NCBI RefSeq assembly: GCF_026719705.1
Contig: NZ_JAPPRR010000001.1
Span: 1,651,255 to 1,715,254 of the forward strand
Origin: Pseudokordiimonas caeni
Lineage (GTDB): Bacteria; Pseudomonadota; Alphaproteobacteria; Sphingomonadales; Kordiimonadaceae
Reading direction: 5' to 3'
DNA length: 64,000 nucleotides
Shown one piece after another: positions 17,531 through 25,292 of the stretch. Position numbers and translations under genes: made by a program. Numbering within the stretch: the first letter of the stretch is position 1; every line of letters begins with the position of its first letter. A model generated the notes under the pieces. It was not told the origin of the DNA. It saw only the letters and a list, made by a program, of their open reading frames with translations, and ran no database searches.

Positions 17531-18784
17531 TCAATTTGACAGGCTATGCCCGCGCAGGCGGGCGACGCGCTCAAGCTCGCGGATCGCCAGGGCGTGGCAA
17601 GCAACCCTCAGATCCACTTCACTTTTCTCGTGAAGGCGCCAGGCGCGCTCGCTTGCCTGCTCGATGATTTCGTCGAGGCGCTGTTCGACAATTGTGGCGA
17701 TCACTTCCTTGCCCGCCTTCCCGGCAAGCCATTCATGATAGGACGCAACCACCCCGCCCGCATTGGCGAGGATATCCGGAATAACCCTGATCCCGCGCTT
17801 GGCCAGCAGCTTGTCGGCATCATCGCAGACCGCCGAGTTGGCGAGTTCCAGGATGACCTTCGCCTCGACCTTGCCTGCCACTTCCTTCGTCACCTGATGG
17901 CCGGTTGCTGCAGGGACAAGAAGATCGCAGTCAACGCCGAGAATAACGTCGCGGTCGTGCCACTCGGCGTCCATTTCGCCTTTGAAGTTGCTGAGCCTGC
18001 CACGTTCGGGCTTCAGCTCCAGAAGCTTGTCGACATCGAGGCCTTTCTTGTTCAGAAGGCAACCCGAAGAGTCGCTGACTGCCACGATCTGGAATCCGTT
18101 CTTGCCGAGCCGCCTCGCCATTTCGCCGCCAACCTTGCCAAGCCCCTGAATGGCGATACGCATCCCGTCTATATCAAGGCCGCATTTCGTCCCGAGCGTT
18201 TCGAGAACGCGCATGCCGCCTCGCGCAGTGGCACCCTCGCGGAGCTTCAGGCCGCCAAAAAGCGGCGGCTTGCCCGTCACGATATGGGGTACCGAACGGC
18301 CTTTGATCATTTCATATTCGTCCCGGAATAGCGCCATTTCAGCTTCGCCATTGCCCATGTCCGGGGCAGGGATATCTTTGTCAGGGCCGATATAATCAGC
18401 GTAAGCCTTGACCCATTCGCGGCAAAGCCGTTCGCGTTCCTTGTCAGACAGGGTCGAAGGATCAACCTGCACGCCGCCTTTGGCGCCCCCCATGGGCAGC
18501 GCGACAAGGGCAGACTTCAGCGTCATCAGAAACGCCAGGTTCTTCACTTCCTCCTCGCCCACTTTCGGGTGAAAGCGCACGCCGCCCTTGGCCGGACCCA
18601 GCAGGAAGGAGTGCTGGCAACGCCAGCTTGGCAGATACTCGAAAGTGCCGTCGTCACGATCAAGCCGCAGCCGTCGCGCGATCAAGACTTCAGGAATTTT
18701 CAGTCCATCAAGGAAGGTGGGGTCGATATCGAAAAGCGAAGCAACCGCTTTCAGGCGGCTGTGGTCGGGGAAAGGGCCTTTCAT
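17531..18784 (-). CDS. gdhA: Glutamate dehydrogenase, hexameric
   Basis: A 417-residue enzyme for reversible oxidative deamination of glutamate to 2-oxoglutarate. GPAKGGVRFHP and the catalytic-lysine motif LPMGGAKGGVQVDP are at about 60-110, and DIPAPDMGNGEAEM is the domain-linking segment. The nucleotide-binding motif is IAIQGLGKVGGEMARRL. VPAATGHQVT and ANAGGVVASYHEW complete the family pattern. ATG at 18784 follows AGGAG at 7 nt, preferred over ATG 18808. A candidate stress promoter (17-nt spacer) lies upstream. Cofactor preference is not certain. Confidence 0.93.
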   Translation of the reverse strand: MKGPFPDHSRLKAVASLFDIDPTFLDGLKIPEVLIARRLRLDRDDGTFEYLPSWRCQHSFLLGPAKGGVRFHPKVGEEEVKNLAFLMTLKSALVALPMGGAKGGVQVDPSTLSDKERERLCREWVKAYADYIGPDKDIPAPDMGNGEAEMALFRDEYEMIKGRSVPHIVTGKPPLFGGLKLREGATARGGMRVLETLGTKCGLDIDGMRIAIQGLGKVGGEMARRLGKNGFQIVAVSDSSGCLLNKKGLDVDKLLELKPERGRLSNFKGEMDAEWHDRDVILGVDCDLLVPAATGHQVTKEVAGKVEAKVILELANSAVCDDADKLLAKRGIRVIPDILANAGGVVASYHEWLAGKAGKEVIATIVEQRLDEIIEQASERAWRLHEKSEVDLRVACHALAIRELERVARLRGHSLSN

Positions 18785-18843
18785 CCAGTGTCTCCTGTCG
18801 AGGATCAAACGGACGACACGGCGCGCCCGGGTTTCGAACCATC

Positions 18844-18869
18844 AACGATTTCAGGAGACTAGAGGTTCC
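18844..18869 (-). promoter_or_regulatory. Possible EcfG-type promoter for glutamate dehydrogenase
   Basis: GGAAC-N17-CGTT on the minus strand, 59 nt from the -10 element to the ATG at 18784. Longer spacer and leader than most copies here make it less certain. Confidence 0.5.
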
Positions 18870-18887
18870 GGCAGGGACTGTGCCCAA

Positions 18888-19520
18888 TCACCCGAGCCGC
18901 TCTTTGGCGCCTTGGGCAACGGTGGCAAGCATCCCCGTGACAGCGGACGGAAGGTTAGCGGCCACATCGCGTTTGTCGATGACAGGAGAAGACCAAAGCC
19001 GCTCGGGCAGGACCCGCCGCAGGTCACTGGTCGTGCAGAAGAGATAGGGAATATGTCGGCGCGCCAGTTCATCGGCAAGTTTGTCGGTACGCTCTTGTCC
19101 GATTGTGGTTTCAAGCACCGCAGCAATCGGGTTCGCTTCCCGGCACTGGATGATAGCTTCATCTGTTGTGGTAACGGGTCCGATGACCTTGTAGCCCATA
19201 TCCTCCAGCATGCTGCCGATGCCCCGTCCGGTCAGAAAATCGTCGTCAGCCAACAGGATTACAGGACGGCAGTCAGGCTTGATGGCTGCTTCCACGGTCG
19301 GAGCATTGTCCACAATACCGATCTCACCGGAGGAAATGGGGCGATAGAGGAGCGCTTCCTTTGCGTCTTCACTGCGCTGGACGCTCAGCCCCAGGTTCAT
19401 CAGCGCGCGCGCAGCAGCAGACCGAGACGGCATCCTGTTTTCAAAACGCCATTCATCAACCGCATGAACCTCTTCCTGCGTCAACATTACCTGAAGACGT
19501 TCGGCTCTTTTTTCCGACAT
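18888..19520 (-). CDS. Ribbon-helix-helix/receiver fusion with Glu in place of the phospho-acceptor Asp
   Basis: A 210-residue two-domain regulator. Residues about 5-45 (RLQVMLTQEEVHAVDEWRF, then MPSRSAAARALMNLGL) look like a CopG/Arc-type ribbon-helix-helix DNA-binding or dimerisation unit. Residues about 87-205 are a response-regulator receiver: VILLADDDFLTG supplies the acidic pair and PVIDKRD the conserved Lys. The beta-3 position where Asp is phosphorylated reads AAVLETTIG, giving Glu, a substitution that often mimics permanent phosphorylation. No stress-type promoter is seen upstream. Target unknown. Confidence 0.78.
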   Translation of the reverse strand: MSEKRAERLQVMLTQEEVHAVDEWRFENRMPSRSAAARALMNLGLSVQRSEDAKEALLYRPISSGEIGIVDNAPTVEAAIKPDCRPVILLADDDFLTGRGIGSMLEDMGYKVIGPVTTTDEAIIQCREANPIAAVLETTIGQERTDKLADELARRHIPYLFCTTSDLRRVLPERLWSSPVIDKRDVAANLPSAVTGMLATVAQGAKERLG

Positions 19521-19653
19521 TCTATGTAATATTTCCCATTGATTGTTGCCGAGAGCTTATCACAAAAAGTGTGGCAACCATAGGGCACCCCAGCGCACGC
19601 CTTATTCTTTTAAAAATCAATATGTTGTGTGATTTTCATAACAACCAGAATGA

Positions 19654-20013
19654 TCAAGACAAGTCCTTCGGAGCAATCCAGCCGCGCAGTTGCCGTCGGT
19701 TGTCCACCACGAAAATGCACCGCAGCCGGTAACGCTCGACAAGGCTGAGAATATCCTCGCTGCTGTCATCCGGTCGGCAGTTGCCGATGCGGGATTCCAT
19801 CACATTGCCGACCATTTCATCGCCAACGGTTGCGGTGTCCGTGTCGATTTCCTGCATGATGGTATCATCAAGCAGCCCGACCGCCTCGCCGTCATCCAGA
19901 ACGATCAGTTCATTGCAATCCTGATGGTTAAGGCAGGCCAGCGCCTCGCGCAGCGTCTGCTCCACACTGATGGTCGCCGTTGCCGGCCGCATGATGTCTT
20001 CAGCACATTTCAA
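19654..20013 (-). CDS. Two-CBS-domain protein
   Basis: A 119-residue protein with a pair of CBS motifs, expected to bind adenine nucleotides and sense energy state. EDIMRPATATISVEQTLREAL opens the first motif and CIFVVDNRRQLRGWIAPKDL closes the second. The frame is open far upstream, but TTG at 20013 is chosen: it follows GGGGA at 8 nt, aligns with the start of its paralogue at 32073 (KTAQDVMRPA versus KCAEDIMRPA), and sits 37 nt from an exact stress promoter. Partner protein unknown. Confidence 0.75.
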   Translation of the reverse strand: MKCAEDIMRPATATISVEQTLREALACLNHQDCNELIVLDDGEAVGLLDDTIMQEIDTDTATVGDEMVGNVMESRIGNCRPDDSSEDILSLVERYRLRCIFVVDNRRQLRGWIAPKDLS

Positions 20014-20050
20014 GCGTAATTCCCCTATCGGCCTGTCCTGCACAGACTGA

Positions 20051-20075
20051 AACGTCGAGGCAACAGATTGGTTCC
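20051..20075 (-). promoter_or_regulatory. EcfG-type promoter for the CBS protein
   Basis: Exact GGAAC-N16-CGTT on the minus strand, 37 nt to the TTG start. It forms a divergent pair with the promoter at 20097. Confidence 0.75.
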
Positions 20076-20096
20076 TGCAAGCCTGGCAGTAACGAG

Positions 20097-20121
20097 GGAA
20101 CGCCGAGAGAACCCTGCCGTT
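20097..20121 (+). promoter_or_regulatory. EcfG-type promoter for the 2-oxoacid dehydrogenase operon
   Basis: Exact GGAAC-N16-CGTT on the plus strand, 37 nt to the ATG of the E1 alpha gene. It suggests stress induction of a central-metabolism enzyme. Confidence 0.75.
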
Positions 20122-20158
20122 GATCGCATACGAATTATCGATATCACGAGGAGACGAG

Positions 20159-21259
20159 ATGCCGAGGGCACGCATGAAAGAGCTGGAGCCAATCGAGATT
20201 CTGTCCGTTCTCGATGAGGACGGCAATTTCGACAAGGAGCTCGCCCCCGATATTGCCGACGAAAAGTTGATCGCCATCTTCCGGGCGATGGCCAAAGCGC
20301 GGCTGTTTGATGAACGTCTGCTCAATCTTCAACGGCAAGGCAAGCTTGGCACCTTTGCGCCAGTCCGGGGGCAGGAAGCCGCGCAGGTTGGCGCTGTCGC
20401 AGCGATTGAAGCCAGCGACTGGCTTGTCCCCTCCTTCCGGGAAACGGCTGCCATGTTGTGGCGCGGGGCATCGCTTGAAGACATCTTCATTTTCACGGCG
20501 GGCTATAATGAAGGCCTCGCCATTCCTGATGACAGCAACGACCTGCCAACGTGCGTGCCAGTGGCAAGCCAACTGCCACATGCCGTCGGCATCGCCTATG
20601 CCCAGAAATATCGCCAGACCGGCAGTGTCGTCATGGCCTTCTTCGGCGACGGCGCCACCTCGGAAGGTGATTTTCACGAAGCCCTCAACTTCGCCGGCGT
20701 TTTTGAAGTGCCTGTCGTGTTTGTCTGCCAGAACAATCAATGGGCCATATCGGTACCCCGGGCTAAGCAGACCCGCGCCCACAGCCTCGCCCAAAAAGCA
20801 ATCGCCTATGGCTTCCCCGGCATCCAGGTGGACGGGAACGACGTGCTTGCCGTCTTGAAAGCAGCGCGCGATGCCGTCACCCGTGCCCGCGAGGACTGCC
20901 TGCCCACCCTGATCGAATGTGTGACCTACCGCATGGGCGTGCACACAACCGCCGACGACCCGACCGTCTACCGTGACGAGGAAGAAGTGGAGGAATGGGA
21001 GGACCGCGATCCTATCGAACGGCTCCGCCTGCATATGCGCTCGCGCGGGCTGCTGGATGACAAAGCGGAAGACGCGATGGCGGAAGAACTGAAAGACGAG
21101 ATCGAAAGCGCCTGGAAATCGGCACGCGATACCATGGAAGGCCTCACCGACCCGTCCATGATGTTTGATCACCTGTTCGCCGAACCCACAACGCCGCTGC
21201 GGGCCCAGCGCAACGCGTTCGAAGCACTGCGCGACGACAGAAAGGCTGCCAATGAGTGA
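20159..21259 (+). CDS. Pyruvate/branched-chain 2-oxoacid dehydrogenase E1 component, alpha subunit
   Basis: A 366-residue thiamine-diphosphate enzyme subunit that decarboxylates a 2-oxoacid and passes the acyl group to lipoyl-E2. The TPP motif is GDGATSEGDFHEALNFAG, closing with QNNQWAIS (GDG-N26/27-NN pattern). GTFAPVRGQEAAQVG and YRMGVHTTADDP are typical of the Gram-positive-like PdhA/branched-chain type. ATG at 20159 follows AGGAG. The first 30 residues form an acidic extension. Pyruvate versus branched-chain substrate cannot be settled. Confidence 0.9.
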   Translation: MPRARMKELEPIEILSVLDEDGNFDKELAPDIADEKLIAIFRAMAKARLFDERLLNLQRQGKLGTFAPVRGQEAAQVGAVAAIEASDWLVPSFRETAAMLWRGASLEDIFIFTAGYNEGLAIPDDSNDLPTCVPVASQLPHAVGIAYAQKYRQTGSVVMAFFGDGATSEGDFHEALNFAGVFEVPVVFVCQNNQWAISVPRAKQTRAHSLAQKAIAYGFPGIQVDGNDVLAVLKAARDAVTRAREDCLPTLIECVTYRMGVHTTADDPTVYRDEEEVEEWEDRDPIERLRLHMRSRGLLDDKAEDAMAEELKDEIESAWKSARDTMEGLTDPSMMFDHLFAEPTTPLRAQRNAFEALRDDRKAANE

Positions 21260-22235
21260 CGAACGGACCATGGTCGAAGCGCTCAATCTGGCGCTCCGCG
21301 AGGAAATGGACCGTGACGACAATGTCATGGTGCTTGGGGAGGATGTGGGTGCCGATGGCGGCATCTTCCGCGTGACCAAAGGCCTGATCGACGATTTCGG
21401 AGAATCCCGGGTGATGGACACGCCCCTTGCCGAAGCCGGCATCGTCGGCGTCTCTGTCGGCATGGCGCTCGCCGGGCTCAACCCGGTTGCCGAAATGCAG
21501 TTTTCCGGCTTCAGCTACTTTGCTTTTCACCAGATCGAGGGACATGTCGCGCGCATGCGCTGGCGCAGCCGCGGCAGGTTCACCCTGCCCCTTGTGATCC
21601 GCATGCCGTTTGGCGGCGGCGTGCGCGCCCTTGAACACCATTCGGAAAGCCGCGAGGCCTATTTCGCGCACACACCGGGCCTGCGCACTGTCATCCCCTC
21701 CGGGCCGCGCAACGCCTGCACGCTTCTCAAGGCAGCGATCCGCAGCCCCGACCCCGTCATTTTCCTTGAGCCGAAGGCCGCCTATCGCGCCTTCCGCGAA
21801 GAGGTGCCCGAGGGGCTTGATCCCGCCCAGCTCGACAAGGCCGACATCCGCCGCAAGGGCGCCGACATCACCATGATTTCCTACGGCGCCATGCTGCGGC
21901 GAACACTGGAAGCCGCTGAAACACTTGCCGAAGAAGACGGGGTGGAAGCGGAAGTTATCGACCTGCCGACCCTCGCCCCCCTTGACGCCGAGACCATCGG
22001 CGCCTCCGTGCGCCGCACCGGTCGGGCCGTCGTTGTTACCGAAGCGCCGCTGAGCTTTGGCCCGGCCGGTGAGATCGCCGCCCGCATCGCGGAGGAAGCC
22101 TTTGTCTATCTTGAAGCCCCGGTCAACCGGGTAACCGGCTGGGATGTCCCGATGCCCTTCTTCGCACGCGAGCAAAGCTATCTGCCGGACGCCCGCCGGA
22201 TTACCAACGCCGCCCGCGTCACCCTAGCCTATTAG
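21252..22235 (+). CDS. 2-oxoacid dehydrogenase E1 component, beta subunit
   Basis: A 327-residue partner of the preceding alpha subunit. The N-terminal pyrimidine-binding domain has VLGEDVGADGGIFRVTKGL and VMDTPLAEAGIVGVSVGMAL. The C-terminal transketolase-like domain has VIDLPTLAPLDAETI and VVVTEAPLSFGPAGEIAA. The ATG lies inside the last codons of the alpha gene (8-nt overlap), showing tight coupling in an alpha2beta2 enzyme. Confidence 0.92.
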   Translation: MSDERTMVEALNLALREEMDRDDNVMVLGEDVGADGGIFRVTKGLIDDFGESRVMDTPLAEAGIVGVSVGMALAGLNPVAEMQFSGFSYFAFHQIEGHVARMRWRSRGRFTLPLVIRMPFGGGVRALEHHSESREAYFAHTPGLRTVIPSGPRNACTLLKAAIRSPDPVIFLEPKAAYRAFREEVPEGLDPAQLDKADIRRKGADITMISYGAMLRRTLEAAETLAEEDGVEAEVIDLPTLAPLDAETIGASVRRTGRAVVVTEAPLSFGPAGEIAARIAEEAFVYLEAPVNRVTGWDVPMPFFAREQSYLPDARRITNAARVTLAY

Positions 22236-22244
22236 GAGCCGTTC

Positions 22245-23585
22245 ATGAGCCACCAGTTCAAACTGCAGGACCCCGGAGAGGGCATCCATGAAGTCGAAAT
22301 CCATGAGGTTCTCGTCAGCGTGGGAGACATCGTGAAGGAAGGACAGGATGTCCTTGTGGTGGAATCCGACAAAGCCGCCATCGAGATCCCTGCGCCCGAA
22401 AACGGCAAGATTGAGAAAATCAATGTATCCGAGGGCGATATCGTCACGGTCGGCGATGTGCTGATGGAAATCGGCGACGAAACGCAGGACGCGAAAGCCG
22501 ACGATGACGACAAGAAAGAGAAAAGTACGAAGACCGGGAAGAATAAACAGCCCGCGGAAACATCGAAGGATAAAGACGAGGACGACGCGCCTGAATCGCA
22601 AGGCAAAGCCGGAAAAGCGACGGAAGAAAAGGAAAAGCCGACCCGCAAGGCGGAAAGCGCTAAAGCGCCAAAAAAGCAGACTTCCCGACCCGAGCAGGAA
22701 CCGGAACAGGAAACGGATGAACCGGACGGCGTCAAGGCCGTGCCTGCCGCCCGCAAACTCGCGAAGGACAAGGGGATTGATCTTGCCAAGGTGAAAGGCA
22801 CGGGATCGGAGGGGCAAATCACCCGCAGCGACATATTGCTGGCAGCCAGCGAAAGCACCGAACGCGAGAATTGGGAAGAATGCGTGCCCCTGCGTTCTGT
22901 CCGGCGAGCAACGGCCCGTCATATGGCTCGCGCCTGGGCAGAAATCCCTCATGTCACCCATCAGGAAAAGATCGACATCACGGAACTGGAGACTTTCCGG
23001 CAGCAGCTTGTCGATGACTTTGGCGAGACGGCGCCGAAACTGACCCTGACCGCGTTCGTCCTCAAGGCTCTTGCCCTCGTATTGCCGCGCTATCCGCGCC
23101 TCAATGCCAGCCTCGATATGGACAAAGAAGAAATATCGCTGAAACGCTATTACGATTTTGCCGTCGCCGTCGATACCGACCGCGGGCTGGTGACCCCGGT
23201 GCTGAAGGCGGTGGACCGGCATTCCATCATGGAAATCGCCGCGATGCTGGAGGATACGGCGGAGAAAGCCCGTGCCCGCTCGCTGAAAAAGGACGCGCTT
23301 ACAGGCGGCACCTTCACACTCACCAATATAGGCGGCCTTGGCGGATCGTCCTTCACGCCGATCATCAATCACCCGCAATGCGCGATCCTCGGCATGGCCG
23401 CAGCCCGCCGCGAACCGGTGGTGTCTGAAGGGGGCAAAGGCGAAGAGATCACCATCCGCCTGATGCTGCCGCTCATTCTGGCATTCGATCACCGTCTGGT
23501 CGACGGGGCGGAGGCCGCACGCTTCATGAATGACCTGCGTGCAAGACTAAGCCGCCCTGCCCGCATGCTGGCAGAGTTGCAGTGA
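22245..23585 (+). CDS. 2-oxoacid dehydrogenase E2, lipoyl acyltransferase with charged linker
   Basis: A 446-residue core subunit that transfers the acyl group to CoA. A single lipoyl domain (1-80) carries the lipoylated Lys in VVESDKAAIEIP. Residues about 85-165 are an unusually Lys/Glu/Asp-rich linker instead of the common Ala/Pro-rich one. A peripheral-subunit-binding domain (AVPAARKLAKDKGIDL to EGQITRSDIL) and the catalytic domain follow, ending with the active-site HRLVDGAEAARFM. AGGAG precedes the ATG. No E3 gene is nearby, so a shared lipoamide dehydrogenase is implied. Confidence 0.92.
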   Translation: MSHQFKLQDPGEGIHEVEIHEVLVSVGDIVKEGQDVLVVESDKAAIEIPAPENGKIEKINVSEGDIVTVGDVLMEIGDETQDAKADDDDKKEKSTKTGKNKQPAETSKDKDEDDAPESQGKAGKATEEKEKPTRKAESAKAPKKQTSRPEQEPEQETDEPDGVKAVPAARKLAKDKGIDLAKVKGTGSEGQITRSDILLAASESTERENWEECVPLRSVRRATARHMARAWAEIPHVTHQEKIDITELETFRQQLVDDFGETAPKLTLTAFVLKALALVLPRYPRLNASLDMDKEEISLKRYYDFAVAVDTDRGLVTPVLKAVDRHSIMEIAAMLEDTAEKARARSLKKDALTGGTFTLTNIGGLGGSSFTPIINHPQCAILGMAAARREPVVSEGGKGEEITIRLMLPLILAFDHRLVDGAEAARFMNDLRARLSRPARMLAELQ

Positions 23586-23595
23586 CCTGGCCATC

Positions 23596-24282
23596 ATGAA
23601 CAGACGGTTCGAGCCGGCCCTGCAGGCCACGGGATGCAAACCGGCAACAGGCGGATGCCCGGCCCTTCTGTGTATTGACCTTCAATATCTTGGCACCGTC
23701 GAAGGGCATGGTCTTTTTGAAAACCACCGTAAGCTCGGCGTCCCGGAACGCCTGATCCAATATTATCTGGACCGTGTCCGCGACAAGGTCCTGCCGACCG
23801 TCAAAACGCTGCAGGAGGCATTCCGGGCACGCAACATGGAAGTCATCCATGTCCGCGTACAATCATTGACCGCCGACGGCCGCGACCGAAGCCCCGAGCA
23901 TGTGCGACTTGGCATCCATGCACCGCCCGGCAGCGAACGGGCCAGCTTCCTGCCCGAGGTCGCACCACAAGGGGACGAGATCGTCATCAACAAGACGGCC
24001 AGCGGCCTGTTCACCGCCACCAACATTCACTATGTCCTGCAAAATATGAATATCACCGACCTTTATGTTGTCGGTGTCTATACGAACGAATGCGTCAGCA
24101 GCGCGGTCCGCAGTGGCGCCGACCTCGGCTATCGCATGACGCTGATTTCCGATGGCACCGCGGCCATTTCCCCCGAACTTCACAAGGCAACGCTCCTGAC
24201 GCTCAAGGGGCGCTTCGCCGCCGTTCTGGAGGCTGACGAGGTCATCAAGGCGCTTGAACGGACGCACGCGCTGGAAACCTGA
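23596..24282 (+). CDS. Isochorismatase-like cysteine hydrolase
   Basis: A 228-residue hydrolase of the isochorismatase/nicotinamidase fold. The catalytic triad is visible: Asp in LLCIDLQYL, Lys in VINKTASGLF, and Cys in YTNECVSSAVRSGADLGY. The conserved cis-peptide region VVGVYTNEC is intact. The reaction could be amide hydrolysis of a small metabolite; the substrate is unknown. The gene starts 10 nt after the E2 gene and probably shares its transcript, though its ribosome site is weak. Confidence 0.85.
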   Translation: MNRRFEPALQATGCKPATGGCPALLCIDLQYLGTVEGHGLFENHRKLGVPERLIQYYLDRVRDKVLPTVKTLQEAFRARNMEVIHVRVQSLTADGRDRSPEHVRLGIHAPPGSERASFLPEVAPQGDEIVINKTASGLFTATNIHYVLQNMNITDLYVVGVYTNECVSSAVRSGADLGYRMTLISDGTAAISPELHKATLLTLKGRFAAVLEADEVIKALERTHALET

Positions 24283-24306
24283 GAACTTTCCGGGCCTTGA
24301 AGCGTT
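24282..24306 (+). promoter_or_regulatory. Possible EcfG-type promoter for the DUF4136 lipoprotein
   Basis: AGAAC-N16-CGTT, one mismatch in the -35 element, 72 nt upstream of the lipoprotein ATG. Weaker than other copies. Confidence 0.45.
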
Positions 24307-24378
24307 GATCCGCCACATTCACGTGGCCCGGCCCGAATGGTGCAGGTACGCGTCTCAAGCCATATGGGAGACATCATC

Positions 24379-25053
24379 ATGAGCAATCAAATGATTATCC
24401 AGCGGTTCATGCATGGGGCGGCCATTGCCGGCCTCTTGGGACTTGCCGCCTGCAGCGGCCGGGATACGACAAGCGAGGTTACCCGCATGCATGATCCCGC
24501 CCTGCCGGAAACTGGCAAGGTGGCGATCAGGCCAACCGTCATGATCAGCGAAAGCGACGATGGTTTTACTGAATTCGCCCGGTTGATTGCCACTGAACTC
24601 CGGGAGGAAGGCTACAGTGTCGTCGATGACCCAAGCGACGCCGACCTGATCGCATTCGTCGACTATGAAGTCAGCACCGAATACAGGAACTGGCGCCAGC
24701 ACTGGTCGCCGCCTTACAGCGGATACTGGTTCCGCAGGGGAGTTTATTCGCCCTACATCTATCCTTGGGAGGAAAGTTTCTACAATTTCGGCCCGTCCAC
24801 ACGGGTTTATGTAACGGACGACATCAAATATGCCCGTTCGCTGGAGCTTGATATCGTCAAGCCGCTTGCCGGGCCGGACAGGACGGTTTTTGAAGGCCAT
24901 GCTGTCAGCCTTGGACGCAACGCCGACCTGAGCGAAGTCATGCCGTATCTGGTCGCTGCCATGTTCTCGGATTTCCCGGGCGAAGGCGGCACCAAGGTGA
25001 TTTCCATCGAGGACGATGGCATCGCCAAACCCAGCAGTATTGAAAACTACTGA
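24379..25053 (+). CDS. DUF4136-type lipoprotein
   Basis: A 224-residue exported lipoprotein. The signal sequence ends in a lipobox (LLGLAAC) at about residue 21. The mature part has VAIRPTVMISESDDGFTEFARLIATELREEGYSVV followed by a Tyr/Trp-rich central region, a pattern matching DUF4136 envelope lipoproteins. GGGAGA precedes ATG 24379, which is chosen over two earlier in-frame ATGs. Function unknown; probably outer-membrane anchored. It is followed immediately by a coupled 48-residue membrane protein. Confidence 0.82.
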   Translation: MSNQMIIQRFMHGAAIAGLLGLAACSGRDTTSEVTRMHDPALPETGKVAIRPTVMISESDDGFTEFARLIATELREEGYSVVDDPSDADLIAFVDYEVSTEYRNWRQHWSPPYSGYWFRRGVYSPYIYPWEESFYNFGPSTRVYVTDDIKYARSLELDIVKPLAGPDRTVFEGHAVSLGRNADLSEVMPYLVAAMFSDFPGEGGTKVISIEDDGIAKPSSIENY

Positions 25054-25199
25054 TGGAACGCGGCCCCTATAAAAACCTGCCACCGGATGGGTCGGAAGAC
25101 CGACCCAGATGGCCCCGCTCCGGGACCAGCCGGGCAGCCCGCTTCATCGTCTATATCGTGCTGGGCATCATTCTTTTCTGGGTGATTTTCGGCTTCTGA
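25053..25199 (+). CDS. 48-residue single-pass membrane protein
   Basis: A small open frame whose ATG shares a base with the TGA of the lipoprotein gene (TGATG), a classic coupling arrangement. The first 30 residues are polar with several Pro and Arg; residues about 31-48 form one hydrophobic helix rich in Ile, Val and Phe that runs to the C-terminus. No family recognised. Coupling and the tail-anchored pattern support it being expressed. Confidence 0.6.
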   Translation: MERGPYKNLPPDGSEDRPRWPRSGTSRAARFIVYIVLGIILFWVIFGF

Positions 25200-25217
25200 A
25201 TGCCGCATCCTCTTTTC

Positions 25218-25242
25218 GGAACCCCAAGTGTTTCCTCACGTT
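25218..25242 (+). promoter_or_regulatory. EcfG-type promoter for the BON-domain protein
   Basis: Exact GGAAC-N16-CGTT, 50 nt upstream of ATG 25293. Confidence 0.77.
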
Positions 25243-25292
25243 TTTCAGGTGGAAGTGACATTCCGACTGACTGAAACGAAAGGGATATGACA

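Noticed and set aside
20144-21481. 445-codon minus-strand open frame
   Set aside because: Antisense to the E1 alpha gene, whose thiamine motif and promoter are clear.
22224-23492. 422-codon minus-strand open frame, Phe/Arg-rich
   Set aside because: Shadow of the charged E2 linker; composition is an artefact of Lys/Glu codons read in reverse.
24314-24329. Short inverted repeat GCCAC/GTGGC before the lipoprotein gene
   Set aside because: Five-base stem without T-run; too weak to call a terminator or riboswitch.
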